Shown piece by piece: positions 13,665-25,952 of a DNA stretch of 64,000 bases. The notes beneath the pieces are model-generated. The model was not told the DNA's origin, made no database searches, and worked only from the letters and a program-made list of their open reading frames with translations. Source of the stretch: Lingula anatina. Lineage: Eukaryota; Brachiopoda; Lingulata; Lingulida; Lingulidae. The stretch spans positions 346,793 to 410,792 of the forward strand of contig NW_019774814.1 of assembly GCF_001039355.2 (NCBI RefSeq). Reading direction: 5' to 3'. The translations under genes and the position numbers were made by a program. Position 1 is the stretch's first letter; each line of letters begins with the position of its first letter.

Positions 13665-15841
13665 ATGGTAACGAATGGAAAATACCTTGTAGTTGTGGCA
13701 GTTTTAGAAGGTAAATACTACAAATTTAATAATATTATTCATAATTGTAAGTAAACAACATAACATTACAATAGATCGCAACACTAATATTTTAATGAAA
13801 TAGCATGGCTGACAGTTATTGAGATTACGAACCATTCCAACCCTGTGTGAAAGGGTGAATTTTGTCACATACCTAAGAAAAACATTGACATTTCAGGTCG
13901 AAATTTCCCCAGAAGACCTAAACACAAAATTATTGTCGATGCTAAGTTCGATGGAGAACTTTTATCAACAGATCCTGTTGATCATGTGGAGAATCCAGAT
14001 TTTACTCAAGAACTAGCCTGGGAGCTAGATAAGAAGGGTCTTTATCAACATCGTTTGCAACGCTCTTCAATAAGGGTACAGTGCTATGCATATGATCCAC
14101 TGAGCACAATGAGGGAAAACTTAGGATACATCGTCTTAGATTTAAGGTCTGCTCAAAACAAACAGGTAATAATCGATTATTTAATTTGTCAAATTGATCC
14201 TGTAAAAACTGTTGAACACATCAGCACTTAAATATGTATGTAAATCAAAAAGTGATCTTGAATTTGTGACAAACTTGAATTAAATTCCATGTCAGATGAA
14301 TTTTTAATAAATAGTAGTCTTGTACTGTATTTGGTTAATAAATCATGTAATAAAATGTTCATGGACCATATTGACTTTGATATTTGACAGATTTTACTTT
14401 GAGCTGAAAAATTTGGGTTTGAGGGAAGTAGGATTTTATAAATATATATATATTACTTGATAGCTCAATCAGCTTTAATTGTTACTAGCGTATGCTCTCT
14501 GCATTTGTTATTAAGTCAAATGTTTCATTTTTCAGACTTCAAAATGGTATCAGCTTCTACTTCCCAAATACTCCAAGTCGAAGCCAGAAATGCGTCTTGG
14601 GATTTATGTGGAAGATGACAAGAAGATGAGTCAAACTGGATTCAAAGCCAAAGATGCTCCAGCCAGGGCAGGACAGAGTGAGGAGTTCAAATTTATTTTG
14701 TCCTGTAAAAAGTTTAGAATAGTTTGAATGCCAAGCCATCTCTGTATATCCCGTGGAAAAGAACTGAAATGACAGATGTTAAAGTGACCATAAATTTTTT
14801 CTTAGTTATAATTGATTAAAATAGTGCTTTGTAACCTTGCAAGTATAAAGTTGTCAACTTTGACTTTTTCTGTTTGACATTTATAAAGATTCTTTTATAT
14901 TGATTTACACAGATGTTTTATGTTTAATTTTCAGGCTTGTTTTTATTTTAAGAAAAGTTCATAGAATTTAAAAATGTCCAAATTTTTCTAATGCTGCAAA
15001 ATAAGGTTCCCATCATTATTCTGCAGGCTATAACTCTTAGGAATTTTATATCTGAGTAGTAAAACTTTGTATACTATCAATATTAAAAAAATATATATGT
15101 ATTTAATGCATAAGAGTGTAATATCAAATAAATTCATTGAGATGGATGGTAAATAAAAAAAAAAAAACTGACTGAATTGAACTTTGAAAACCCATATATT
15201 TTTCAGTACCACTGAAAGAGCTAAGTTTGAATGACCTGAAGCCAGTGTTGAATGAAGCAGAGGGATATTACCAACTGGGACCTGAGGACAGATGCAATGA
15301 GCACTTTATGTTGTCTATTACCATTTCATTTGCCACAAATCTACCACAGGTAAAGGGAACCCAGTCAATAGTTGGGTTTTTTTCTTTAAGACAAAAATAT
15401 AGACTATTATGAGCTAGGAAAAAATTGTTTTTAAAATGCCACTGAATTACTGTTAATCTAGCTCAAAAGCGTCGTGTCATTTTTTAATGTTTGTAAAGTT
15501 GTCACAAGATTATTGTTAAGTTAATGGCACAGTATTATACAGTACATGCAATATGTTTCTTCCAGCTGATACCCACAAACATGCCTCTCCCAGCCAGTGC
15601 TAATGGTTACTTCTTCTACTATGCCTTGTTTGGGAATGATGTCACCAATGCTACATTCTATGATCTGCTGAACCCTTCATTTCCTATTGAACGGGACTCA
15701 GTGAGGCTAAGGAGCAGTCCTGAGGCTTTACAACTTTTTCTTGAGAGGCAACCAGGAATACAAGTACGTATGGCAGGATTTATGTATTTATTTATTTATT
15801 GTTGTGAATTAGCAAAAGATATGTACCCCAGGTATTTAGTG

Positions 15842-15894
<53 letters not shown>

Positions 15895-18800
15895 ATCCCC
15901 TATCCAAACGCACACAAAGTAGAGAAATATACAAAAACATGACTAGCTTTCTTCTCTGTTTGACAGGAATCATTTACCTTGTTAACTACAGTCTTTTTGC
16001 ATGACTGCACATCTGAGAGCTTTTGCTGTCTAATATATATGTGCATTAAATGTCTTAGATTCACTTATGCTGTGGAGACCAGTCTCTTGGAAGTGCAGAG
16101 GTACCGCTCAACTCTATGTTAAAGAAAGACAGCAATGAAATCTACATGAGACCAGTGATTATGGAAGGAGTCTTTCATGTGAGTACCTCAAAAGATTCTA
16201 GGGCATCCATGTGTGCAGACCCAATATCCGGTTCTTGTCTTCCAAGCAGAAAGTCTTCCAAAATCAATTTTTAAAAAGCAGACCAAATTATCCATTATGA
16301 TCTGTACTGGGTATTTTTACTCTTACACTGTTCAGTAAGAAATGTGTGTGTAGTGAATGCTAAAGTGTAATGAAATAAGTGTGATGTAAGGGTATCTTTT
16401 AAAAATATGCTTTGTTTTGTAGATATTTTCACAAAAAAAAAATGTCAGCTTTAGAATACATAAAAGTTTATTAGAGTTGGATCAGTTTGGAATGTGTTGT
16501 TTTTTTGTGTTTTTGTATGCTTCTCCAGTACTGTTGCCTCATATCCCTGTCTGTTTCTCCAGCTTTGTTATCAGACCTTTGTTTGATTCTCTTGCTTTGT
16601 TACCAAACCTTTGTGTCTGTTTCTACATTGTTAACATACATTCCTGTCTGTTTTCCAGTTATCTCCACCAAATAGAACCAAGCAACAACTACCTCCTGTT
16701 CCTGAGGACATGAGACCTGCAGTGGGGGTCTCTGTTACCATGAGGAAAGAAGAACAGGTGATGACTATTATTTTTAAGATAAAGTGGTTAAAAAACCTAC
16801 ATTAGTCTTTGATGTTGTTCTTGTTGTTTTGTTTTTGCAGCTGGACTTATTTACTCTTTTTTAACATAATACCATAATTATAACAGATGAGAATGATACA
16901 TCAGAATACAAATGTCTCAATTTCAATTATCTAGATTCAAGTGACGCCGTCCAAGCAGCATACAGATAGCACAGACACTCCTCCTGTGCTAGAGGATCAC
17001 ATCAAAGAAACAAAAAAGCAGAAAGGGAAGAGTGCAGACAAAAAGAAACACAGACCTCAGGATGAACAGTATAAAGATTCATTTGCTGAGGCAACTGGTG
17101 ACAGTGTGAGTAGCCTGGAAGAGGAGAAGAAGGAACAAAGAGACAAAGGTATTGATTGTCAGACATTGGTTAACACCCTTTAGAATATCACCCACTGGCT
17201 ATTGGTTATCACCCTTTGGTTATCACCCTTGGTTACTGCCCACTGGTAGTCGCCCAATATTTATTAATTTTTGTGTATATAATCCATTGGTTATCACCCA
17301 CTGATGGTCACCCACTGGTATTCTTCATGGTCTTTGTAAGGTGCTGAATTGTGCAAGTGTCACTGCTGTACAGTTGAAAAAATGTATTGAAAGCAGAGTG
17401 ACAATTCCATTTGGTTTTGTTGATAGACCAATCATTTAGTATATTTGATGTGAGATTTCTCTTTTTTTTTTTCATAACATTAGATAAAAAAGAAATTGCT
17501 TCACAAAGAGAAGATGAGAGATCTAAATCCCTACCAGTCACGCCAGAAAAACAGTCAGAATCTTCACCTCCGTCCCAGCAGCCAGCCAGGGTGGCTCCAG
17601 CACAGCCGACAGTATCAAGCAGTACTTCCACAACTACACAAGGTTATGTCGCCATCCCGCCACAGTCAAGACATTTTAGCGTCACTGTTGACTTGAGGAG
17701 CTTAAGGGACCTTGCTACAGATTCATACATAAATGCCTATGTGAGGTAATTAGAAAGGAAGATCTTGATTCGCCATGTTATGAGGAAGGATAAGTTTTTA
17801 GCAAATTGGGGAAACCAAAGTTTTACAGGGAATTTGAGCTTTATATTTAGTTACAAAATGCTTTTGGTCTTTCACCCATCCGAACTTCAGATATGCTCTT
17901 TTATTTTAACCTTCATAATCATGAAACAAACTTAAATAATTTTATTTTGAACTTTTAGTTTAAAGTAATATGCACTACTGTTTATTAAAAAAAAAAACAA
18001 GATTTCTTGTGTTAATTACTTGTATAACTGTCCTATGGTGTTTTCATGCAAAGAAATTTGTTAATACATGCAAGTCTTTCCACTACTAGTCAATGTTCCC
18101 TCATGTTTCCTCTATGTTCCAGGTACACATATGCCTTTTTTGGCAGTGCCGCCCCTAAAGTGAGCCACCCTGCAGTGGAGGTACAGCGAGGTAGAGAGGT
18201 GCTCTTACCCCAGGGGGTTTGCACTTTTGACTTTGCTGCAACTCTACACCAGCTGCAAGAAACATTCATGACGTAGGTATTTCTGGCTCATTTTACGTAT
18301 ACTGCTTTACATATGTAGGCATGTGTATATGTGTTCTATGAAACATTATACAGATAGGAAACATAATTATACAAATAGGAAACATAGGCTGCATGTAACA
18401 TATCATGCACTGTTGGTATCTGAAGCTCAGTCAACTTGCATATATTATTTTATATGTACTTATATATGTGTACAGATTTTACATAAATACCTTGTTGAAA
18501 ATACTTAATTTAAATTGAACACCTACGACTTCACTGAAACATCAACTATAGGACTACGTTGAAAGGTAAAAAATTTGGTGTGCTTTTAAATTAGTGATAT
18601 TTGAAGCACAAAAAGATCACACTTTTGTATTATTGATTTATTGTAATAATTATAAATAATGATATTTTCATGGATCTGTCAGCGTCCCATTGGTGGTGGA
18701 AGTGTGGGACAGAGACAAGAATAAAGCTCAGGATACTTTGTTTGGAGTGACAAGAATTTCAATGGCACACCTGTTAGCAGCTGAACAGTCTCGGGTGGTG

Positions 18801-21800
18801 GTGAGATCATTTTTCACATTCTTATGCCTAAAGTGCGATCATGTAATCAGTCTTCAGTATTTCATTATTGAAGTTGGGCCAGATTTATTTTGTAAAATTT
18901 GTTTTGTTACTGTTTATTGTTTCTGGTTTAGACCAGTGAGTTTTTTAATCTTGGTGTGTTAAAGTAGCTTTAAAAATCTTTTGCACAGACTGTTAAGTTG
19001 ATTTGATAGTTTTTAGCTAAAAATATATTAGAAAATTGACAAATGGGTTACCCAGGTTTCTGTCGATAAAATGTTTAATTAAGAAGAAAAATCGCACCCG
19101 ACATGTTGCATTTTGTTGTAAACTTTCATTGTTGTTAATGGGATGAATGAAAAGCTGAACAAAAAGAGGTGCCTGTAGTTGTTTTCTTTTTTCTGTGTCA
19201 CAATGACTGATGTTAGATCTATTTATCTTTTAGAAGAGTGATAACTCTGTAGGTTGGAGGCAAGTTTATGACACATATTGCTCTCTGATGTCTGTGGATG
19301 GGTAAGTATTGGACTTATAGGCTGTATTTTGGTTAAAGGTCCTTGCGCTTTTGTCCGAAATTTATTGCTTCAGCATGTTCAAATTGGAAAAAGTCAAGAG
19401 CGAATCATTTCTTAGTGTCCTTTGTAATTGTTAAATTTTTTAATTAAGGCCACCACCCTTCCTTCCCATCTGCAATATGTTTGGGATCACAGGGAAGCAT
19501 ATTCTTAAGTGAGTAGCCTATGTTTCTCCTGTTAAAAATTATTGTGGGTAACTGAAGTTGTCTACCTGATTTGTCATTGTGTTTCAGAGCTGGAAAGAGG
19601 GTGGGAGAACTCCATGCAGTGTTAAGTTTAGAAGATCTGGGGCTTATTAGCACACAGCATGTCTATGTTAACAATGAGCAGCACAAGCCACAGGTAAAAC
19701 ATATTGCTAGTACTCAAAAATTTATGCTTTGACAGCATTTTTTTAACAACACTGGTTTTTTTACCTGGGCATTATATAGAAAATATTCACATTTTGGTGC
19801 ATTATAAATATCAGTCAAAAGAACAACAGTATGAAGTAGGATACTAGCATCACAAAAGATGGTCATAGCAACTACAAAAATTGTAGTATATACAGTCGTT
19901 TTCTGGTTGGTGGTCATTTGAGAATTGTTAAGTAAAATCTCTTTTTGTAATTCTTGTTTTATACAACCACATGGCACATCAGGTAATATCCTCTCTTGCA
20001 ATAAATGTCAGGGAAGAATTATTCGGTTGGTCTATTGCTAGAATATTCTGGAATTTTTTCCATTTAATTTTTCTGACAGAATTGAAGCAATCAACAAAAT
20101 GGTTTTTGGCCCGAATTTTTCAAGGTGCCTGACTATTTTCAACAATGTAGCCCACTTCATATACATTCTTGATTATAAAGTGACATTTTATGTGAAAACT
20201 CCAAAAGATGAAAAATATGTCAATTCACATTGATTCAGTCAACAAAATGATATCAATACTGGTTTTATTATAGGTATATGCTACAGATGAAAGTAGTACC
20301 ACTTTGGCCCCTCCTCCAGCGCCCCCTGCTGTCCCACCTCAGCCAGAGCCCAGGGAGACCATTGAATATAAAGCTGCCCTGGAGTTAGAGATGTGGAAGG
20401 ACACACAGGAGCAGGTGTTTGAGACACAGGTAAGATGTCTTAACACATGTATTTTCAATACCACTCTTTTCAGTTTGTAGCTCATATCTTCAATCTTGTG
20501 CATTTTTGGTCATGAATACTTCCAAATTTGATGTCATAACATCAGTGATGTTTGTAACTCCCAAATGTGTAAACTACATTGTAAAAAAAAAGACCTTTGT
20601 CAAAGTGTTATCACAATCAAAGTATTATCTATGGGTTGCTTAAACTTTTTGTTGGTGGAGCTTTGATGATACTATTCTGAATGTTACAGCTGAAAGAGAA
20701 GGAACTCCACCATTTAAGGGCCCTTGCTGAAGAATGGAAGAGAAGAGACAAAGAGAGAGAACTTCTTGTTCAGAAAAAGGTGAACAATTTTTACTGCTTG
20801 GTGTTACAGTTGCTTAATTGACAAAAATTTTCTTCCTAAGGCAGATCTTTTGTGTACCCTCGGCTTCTGGAAGCATTCACTTCTTTTTTGACTGCATCCG
20901 AACACACAGGAAAGTTAATCACCTAGCTGTTCGAGGAGGGGTGTCATTCAGTAAATCTGTTTGCATTCAGCCAGTGTCCTGTCAGAGTTAGATTGATCTG
21001 TGTAGAAATATAGTGTCATTGGGAATGCATCCAAATAGATATTCATCCCAAAGCTTATTTCATCTTTTCTACTTGTAAACATTGTACTGAGAGCTGTTTA
21101 CTGTTTGTTCTTTTGCAAGTTTTTGGTCTATCAAGATATACCCTAAATTGTATATTTTAACATATTATAATATTGATTTTAATTTTTTTTATTGGCTGCT
21201 TTTTACCTGAATTAAATATATGTCTTTTTCTCTTTTAGATATCAGAGTATTCACAGCTAGAGGAACAACTAAGGAAAACCTTGGCTGATTTAGACAGAAG
21301 AGAGAGGCAGTTGGAATCTAGTGAAAATGAAGTATGAATATCAGTTTCTTATTATTGTTATTATTTTGGCAAATTTTGACCTCAGTCCATCTACAATTTT
21401 AATGCTTGTATATGTTAACATAAAGAAAAACTAAATTATAAAGAAAAAAATTAATATACTAATCTACACACCAAGACATCCTTACTTATGCCTTATTTTC
21501 AGTAAAAAAAATTATTGTTGAAGTAGTATCACAAATTTATGGGCACAATAAATGCTTCAAGGCTGTGTCTAACTTAATTGAATTGATTTTCAGTCATCAT
21601 TTAGAACGCATTATATTAAATATTTGAAAGATCATTATGCATGCACATTCTTTTACTCTCTTCTTGTATCTCTCTGTTATATAGATAACCAGGATAAAAG
21701 CAGACTTACAGCGTGAACATGAATACAAGCTACATGAGATGAGGGAAGCCTCCAGAAGAATGCAGGAAGATTGTGAACATAAGATACAGCTGGAGAGGTG

Positions 21801-23568
21801 TGTGTTATGATGAAACATATTGGGTAGATAAGTGTTTTTGTTATCTTTTATCAGTGTACATGAAGCATTGAACTACAGGACCATAAAAAGAAGAGGGAAA
21901 GGCATATATTACATTATGATTACACTTTAGGCAAACTTACACATTATTCTCTTTAAAATTTCTTTACTCTCAGCTTTAACTTGTTGCTCATATGATAGAT
22001 TAGCTAGTTAACAGTTTCATTTAAAGGTATGACATATATACCATTTTTGTGGTTCTAGAACAAAGACTCAGACGTTAGAGGAACAGATAGGAAGGTTGAA
22101 ACAGGAGGTAAGGGATACATATATACTTGTCTTTTTAATGATTTTTTTCTTAATGTAAACATATGGTAACTAAGGACACTTCATTTTAACTGCTCATATG
22201 CCAAAAGCACTGGATAAACTGGAATGTGATTCAATTTCTGTCAAGTTTCTTTTTCACAATTTGTAACACTACTTGTCAAAATATGCTTTGAAAATATTTA
22301 AAACCCAATTTAATATCAACAGGAAAACATGTTTGCCAATAAATGATGAACCATTATAATAACAACAATGAAATCTGCATATTATGCTAAATTTACCCTA
22401 TTTGTTTTATGTAGTTGATTAACTCGGAGAACAAAGTCCAGTCCCTGGAGAGAGATTTCAGTGTGTACAAAGAGCAGCAAAGCAGCAAACCCGAGGTTCG
22501 CCTTCAATCTGAAATTAATCTGCTGACACTGGAAAAGGTAGGGATGCTGTATCAAATCCAAATATTCTGAATTCAGGCACATTTTAGTCAATATGTTTGT
22601 ATGTCCTCATTATTTCAATGTATAGATACAGTATTAAAACCTCCACTCATGTCAAATAATTCACATTAGATTTAAGTATTGTGGTTACTGAGCTTGGCAT
22701 AAGATTATTATGATATATAATTGGATAAGGGCTTCCTGGCCAGGCTATCTGTAGGGATGTAGAGGTAGAGCAAGGCCTTATATAGTATTTAATCTACTCA
22801 CCATTGTATACGTGTTAAAATCCAGGCTGAACTTGAGAGGAAGTTGGACTCTGTTTCCAAGTCTAAAGTCCACTACAAGCAGCAGTGGGGACGGGCACTG
22901 AAAGAGCTGGCCCGCATGAAGGAGAAGGAGCAAGCAGTTGCAAAACGACAGCTCCGCAAACAGCAGCAGGAGCTGGAGCACATGAGGCTTCGCTACCTGG
23001 CTGCAGAGGAGAAAGAGGTGGTAAAGGCAGAAAAACTAGAATTGGAGGAGATTAAGCAGGAAGTTAACAGGTAAAATAATGTTTTCTGTCACCTAAGTGT
23101 TAACTGAAAGAGACAGCAATCATTTTTTTAAATGTTTAAAAACATAAGCAAACATATTCATAGATGAAGCTCTTACTGACAAATGACAAATGAAGCTCTT
23201 ACTGCAAATAAGAAAATATAAATAAGCAAGTGTTATTAACTGTCATTCAACAAAACAGATTAGTGGTATATTCATTAACATAAAATGCTGGCTTTGTCAT
23301 TTCTAGACTAAAAGAACAAGAAAATCAGAAACAACAACAGCAGCAGCAGCCTCTGCACAAAGCAGATATTTCCAGTACATCCCCAGGAGGCAGTGTCCAG
23401 TACACCCCTCTTCAGCCCGACCCTGACACCACCATAGATGAGAGGATTGCTAGACTGATAGAAGAGAGGGACGCACTGCTGAGGACTGGTGTGTACACAC
23501 ATGAGGACAGGATAATAGCGGAGCTGGACAGGCAGATCAGAGAGGCTATAGCTAGAAAGAGCAGCTGA
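13665..23568 (+). CDS. CEP120: Centrosomal protein of 120 kDa, complete 21-exon gene
   Basis: Centriole elongation and ciliogenesis factor with C2 domains and a C-terminal coiled coil (family knowledge). Exons: 13665-13710, 13897-14165, 14536-14677, 15207-15349, 15566-15763, 16059-16178, 16659-16757, 16935-17148, 17484-17745, 18123-18272, 18683-18800, 19234-19301, 19588-19693, 20274-20429, 20690-20779, 21239-21331, 21685-21797, 22059-22107, 22415-22537, 22826-23070, 23307-23568. They sum to 3066 nt, i.e. 1021 residues plus stop, close to the vertebrate length. All junctions are GT-AG and in phase. Residues 1 to about 130 form the N-terminal C2 ([16 protein letters not shown], then LAWELDKK), followed by the DUF3668 C2 region, a low-complexity Lys/Glu and Pro/Ser linker (about 340-450), a third C2 ([28 protein letters not shown]), and from about 650 a coiled coil rich in Glu/Lys/Gln. 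It is head-to-head with CSNK1G. Assignment is very secure. Confidence 0.97.
15842..15891. repeat. Poly(A) plus (TA)n tract
   Basis: An A-run of about 18 followed by roughly 15 TA units inside CEP120 intron 5. It may be the tail of a retroposed element, but no body is recognisable. Confidence 0.9.
17165..17330. repeat. Degenerate minisatellite in CEP120 intron 8
   Basis: Repeated variants of ttggttatcaccc and cactggt occur about eight times, with imperfect spacing. It sits immediately after the exon 8 donor. Confidence 0.8.
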
Positions 23569-25651
23569 CAGCTCCTGAGTCGCACGACACTGCTGTTAAC
23601 ACAGGAATAGTAGTTCAGAGACGCAGAATATGACTTATTTCTTGGGTCAAAAGTATTCACGTTGGTTTGATAACTTTATTGATTTGAGCCAGCAGGTTCT
23701 GAGCAGCATGAAGTGTAGTTTGGATCATTCTTTTGAGCATGATTTAGTTAAAAATTGTTATAACAGTTTTATAAAGTAACACATTGTGCTCAGTTTTAAC
23801 AAGTAGGGTCATTAGTACATGAAGAACCTGGTTACGAAGGGCTTTCTTGCAATTATATTATGGAAGTCACCTTAAACAAGTATTTATTTGGTGTTCACTA
23901 AGACACATCTACCTGCTCGATATGACTTAATGCGACTTACCGACCCCCTGAGTTTCAGAGTACACTGGGAATTGCTGGAGCTCTCAAACTCACAGACGAG
24001 CTATTAAGTCTTAGTATGGAAACTGTTGCTGTACAAAACGATTGATGTGGCATCAAAAATAGTGTGTCAAATTAAATCAAGTATATTCATTTCACGCATT
24101 TGTTTCATCTCTCAACCTTTGGTAGAGGAAGAGTGGAGGTTATTCCTGCATCCGTCGTTGTAATACATTTTATATGGTATAATTTGTGACAGTCATATGT
24201 TGTATATTTTTTGCAAATGTAATATAACTTCAGCTGGAAGACATTTGATTCATGCTAGATTAGTAAGTGAGCCTATTCATGCTACTAACAGTGGGATTTC
24301 TATGTGGTTTCAAAGTTAGTTACCAGTGCTTTTTTCAAACAACAAAAACATGTTTAAATTAGTCACATTTGGGTACAACTGATTGTGGGATTAGTTTTAC
24401 AGCTGTCTTATCAATCTCATTTTTTCTTTCAGTTCTACTCATGTGCAGGTTCATAGCTGAAAATGACTAGTAAAATTGCCCACTTTCAAATCCATCAGTA
24501 CTGTGAAGTAACATTTTTCTGAATTTTGTTAATTCATTAGTTTCTTAGAAGGCTGAGTTACTTAAAATTGACCTTGAAAAGAGGTTGGTGAGGTTCATAT
24601 TGGACTTGAGCAATAACTGTTGATCATGAAATTTAGTTTTTAAATAGAACTTTCGACCAGCAATTTTCCTTCTCTACCCTAAGTGAATTGTAGTGGTAAT
24701 GTTCAGTAAGTATGGATTGATATCGCCAGTGCATATTTTTTCCAGTTATTTAATAATTGTACTGTATATATACATATGCAAGTTGTACATATACAATTTT
24801 AATATTATTGTAAATAAAATATATTTGAAAATTAATTTATATCTATTCAATTTATATACTGCAATGGCCATGATATTTACAAAACTAGGGCTTATTGTGT
24901 TAGGGAAGAACCCTAGTGTTGTAATCACAATCACAGATGTTTGGTAAAAGTTTCAGCGACTGTGGAGGACTGACTAATCAAATCCCAACAAAAATTGGCA
25001 AGTCAATCTAGTGACTGAGGAGGCACTGCAAGTGAAAACTCAAGCTTTGGGCATATTTGTTTCTTTTGAATAAAAAATTCCCAATCCATAGATTTCATAG
25101 ATTGACTAGGCACAATATGTTACATAGCCCATCACAGCAGAAAAACCTCATTAGCTATTTTGCTTTCAAATATCGGAATTTTGAAGTAAAAAAAGATTTT
25201 GCCCTCCCTTAAAAGACAGACAAAAAAAAAACATTTACTGTTTAACTGTTTGTTTATTCACCAGAAAGACAACACTTCTATAACACTACAGCAAATTATG
25301 CAACAATAAAAAAATACTTGGAACCAAATAATCTGATTATACAGTAATGGTGTTATGTTTGAGAAGAATCTTAATAAATATCTTTGTAAATTTTAATATA
25401 TTTTTGATACAATAGCTTAACTGTATATAGTGAGATAATAGTAACTGAAAAATATGCTCACATCTGAATAAATAAATAAATAAATAACTAGCACAAGGTA
25501 TTCAAAAGTTCACATGCCTGAGCACTGATAGGAAACTGACTTATGATTTGTCTAAACAAGAAATAAAATATACAGCTAAGCTTATTCAAAAAGCATATAC
25601 CAGTACCATAAGATAAAACTGCATCTATAATTATAATTCTGGGGCCGGTTT
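23569..25651 (+). other. CEP120 3' UTR and downstream flank
   Basis: No coding sequence is recognisable. AATAAA-type signals occur near 24806-24815, which would give a 3' UTR of about 1.2 kb. An (aaat)n run lies near 25466-25487. The entire stretch is repeated at 27142-29316 with allelic-level differences. Confidence 0.6.
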
Positions 25652-25951
25652 CACAAAGCAGTAGTTAGTTAGAACAACTAACTACTGAACTACCTCGCTA
25701 ACAAGCAAACTTAGCGATGTTCGAGGGGTGTTTCACGAAGCAGTCGTTAACTCATCGCTAAGTTCAGTCATAAAGTTCGGTCGTTAGTTCTCTCGTACTC
25801 ACCGTAGTCTCGAAACCGTCTGCCGGAAGTGGAACTCTTGCGTAAAAGTGTCACGAAAGCACTAACTCTCCAATTTTTGGTGGCTGGAAATGCATAAGAA
25901 TGTCTGCTTTGAGGTCGTCGTAAAGGATCTCCACCACCTTTTTCCCGCTCT
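25642..25951. mobile_element. Partial DNA-transposon end, PIF/Harbinger-like, cut off by an assembly gap
   Basis: It begins with ggggccggtttcacaaagca and contains a second internal copy of the motif (gtgtttcacgaagcagtcgt). It is rich in short repeats around gttagtt and ctaact. Such G/C-rich starts followed by gtttcac are common at termini of Harbinger-type elements (from memory). It stops at the N at 25952. The matching position in the other copy (29308) starts a related but different sequence. Confidence 0.45.
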
Positions 25952-25952
25952 N

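Noticed and set aside
16941-17183. Lys/Glu-rich frame as an independent small protein
   Set aside because: It is exon 8 of CEP120 with a few intron codons read through.
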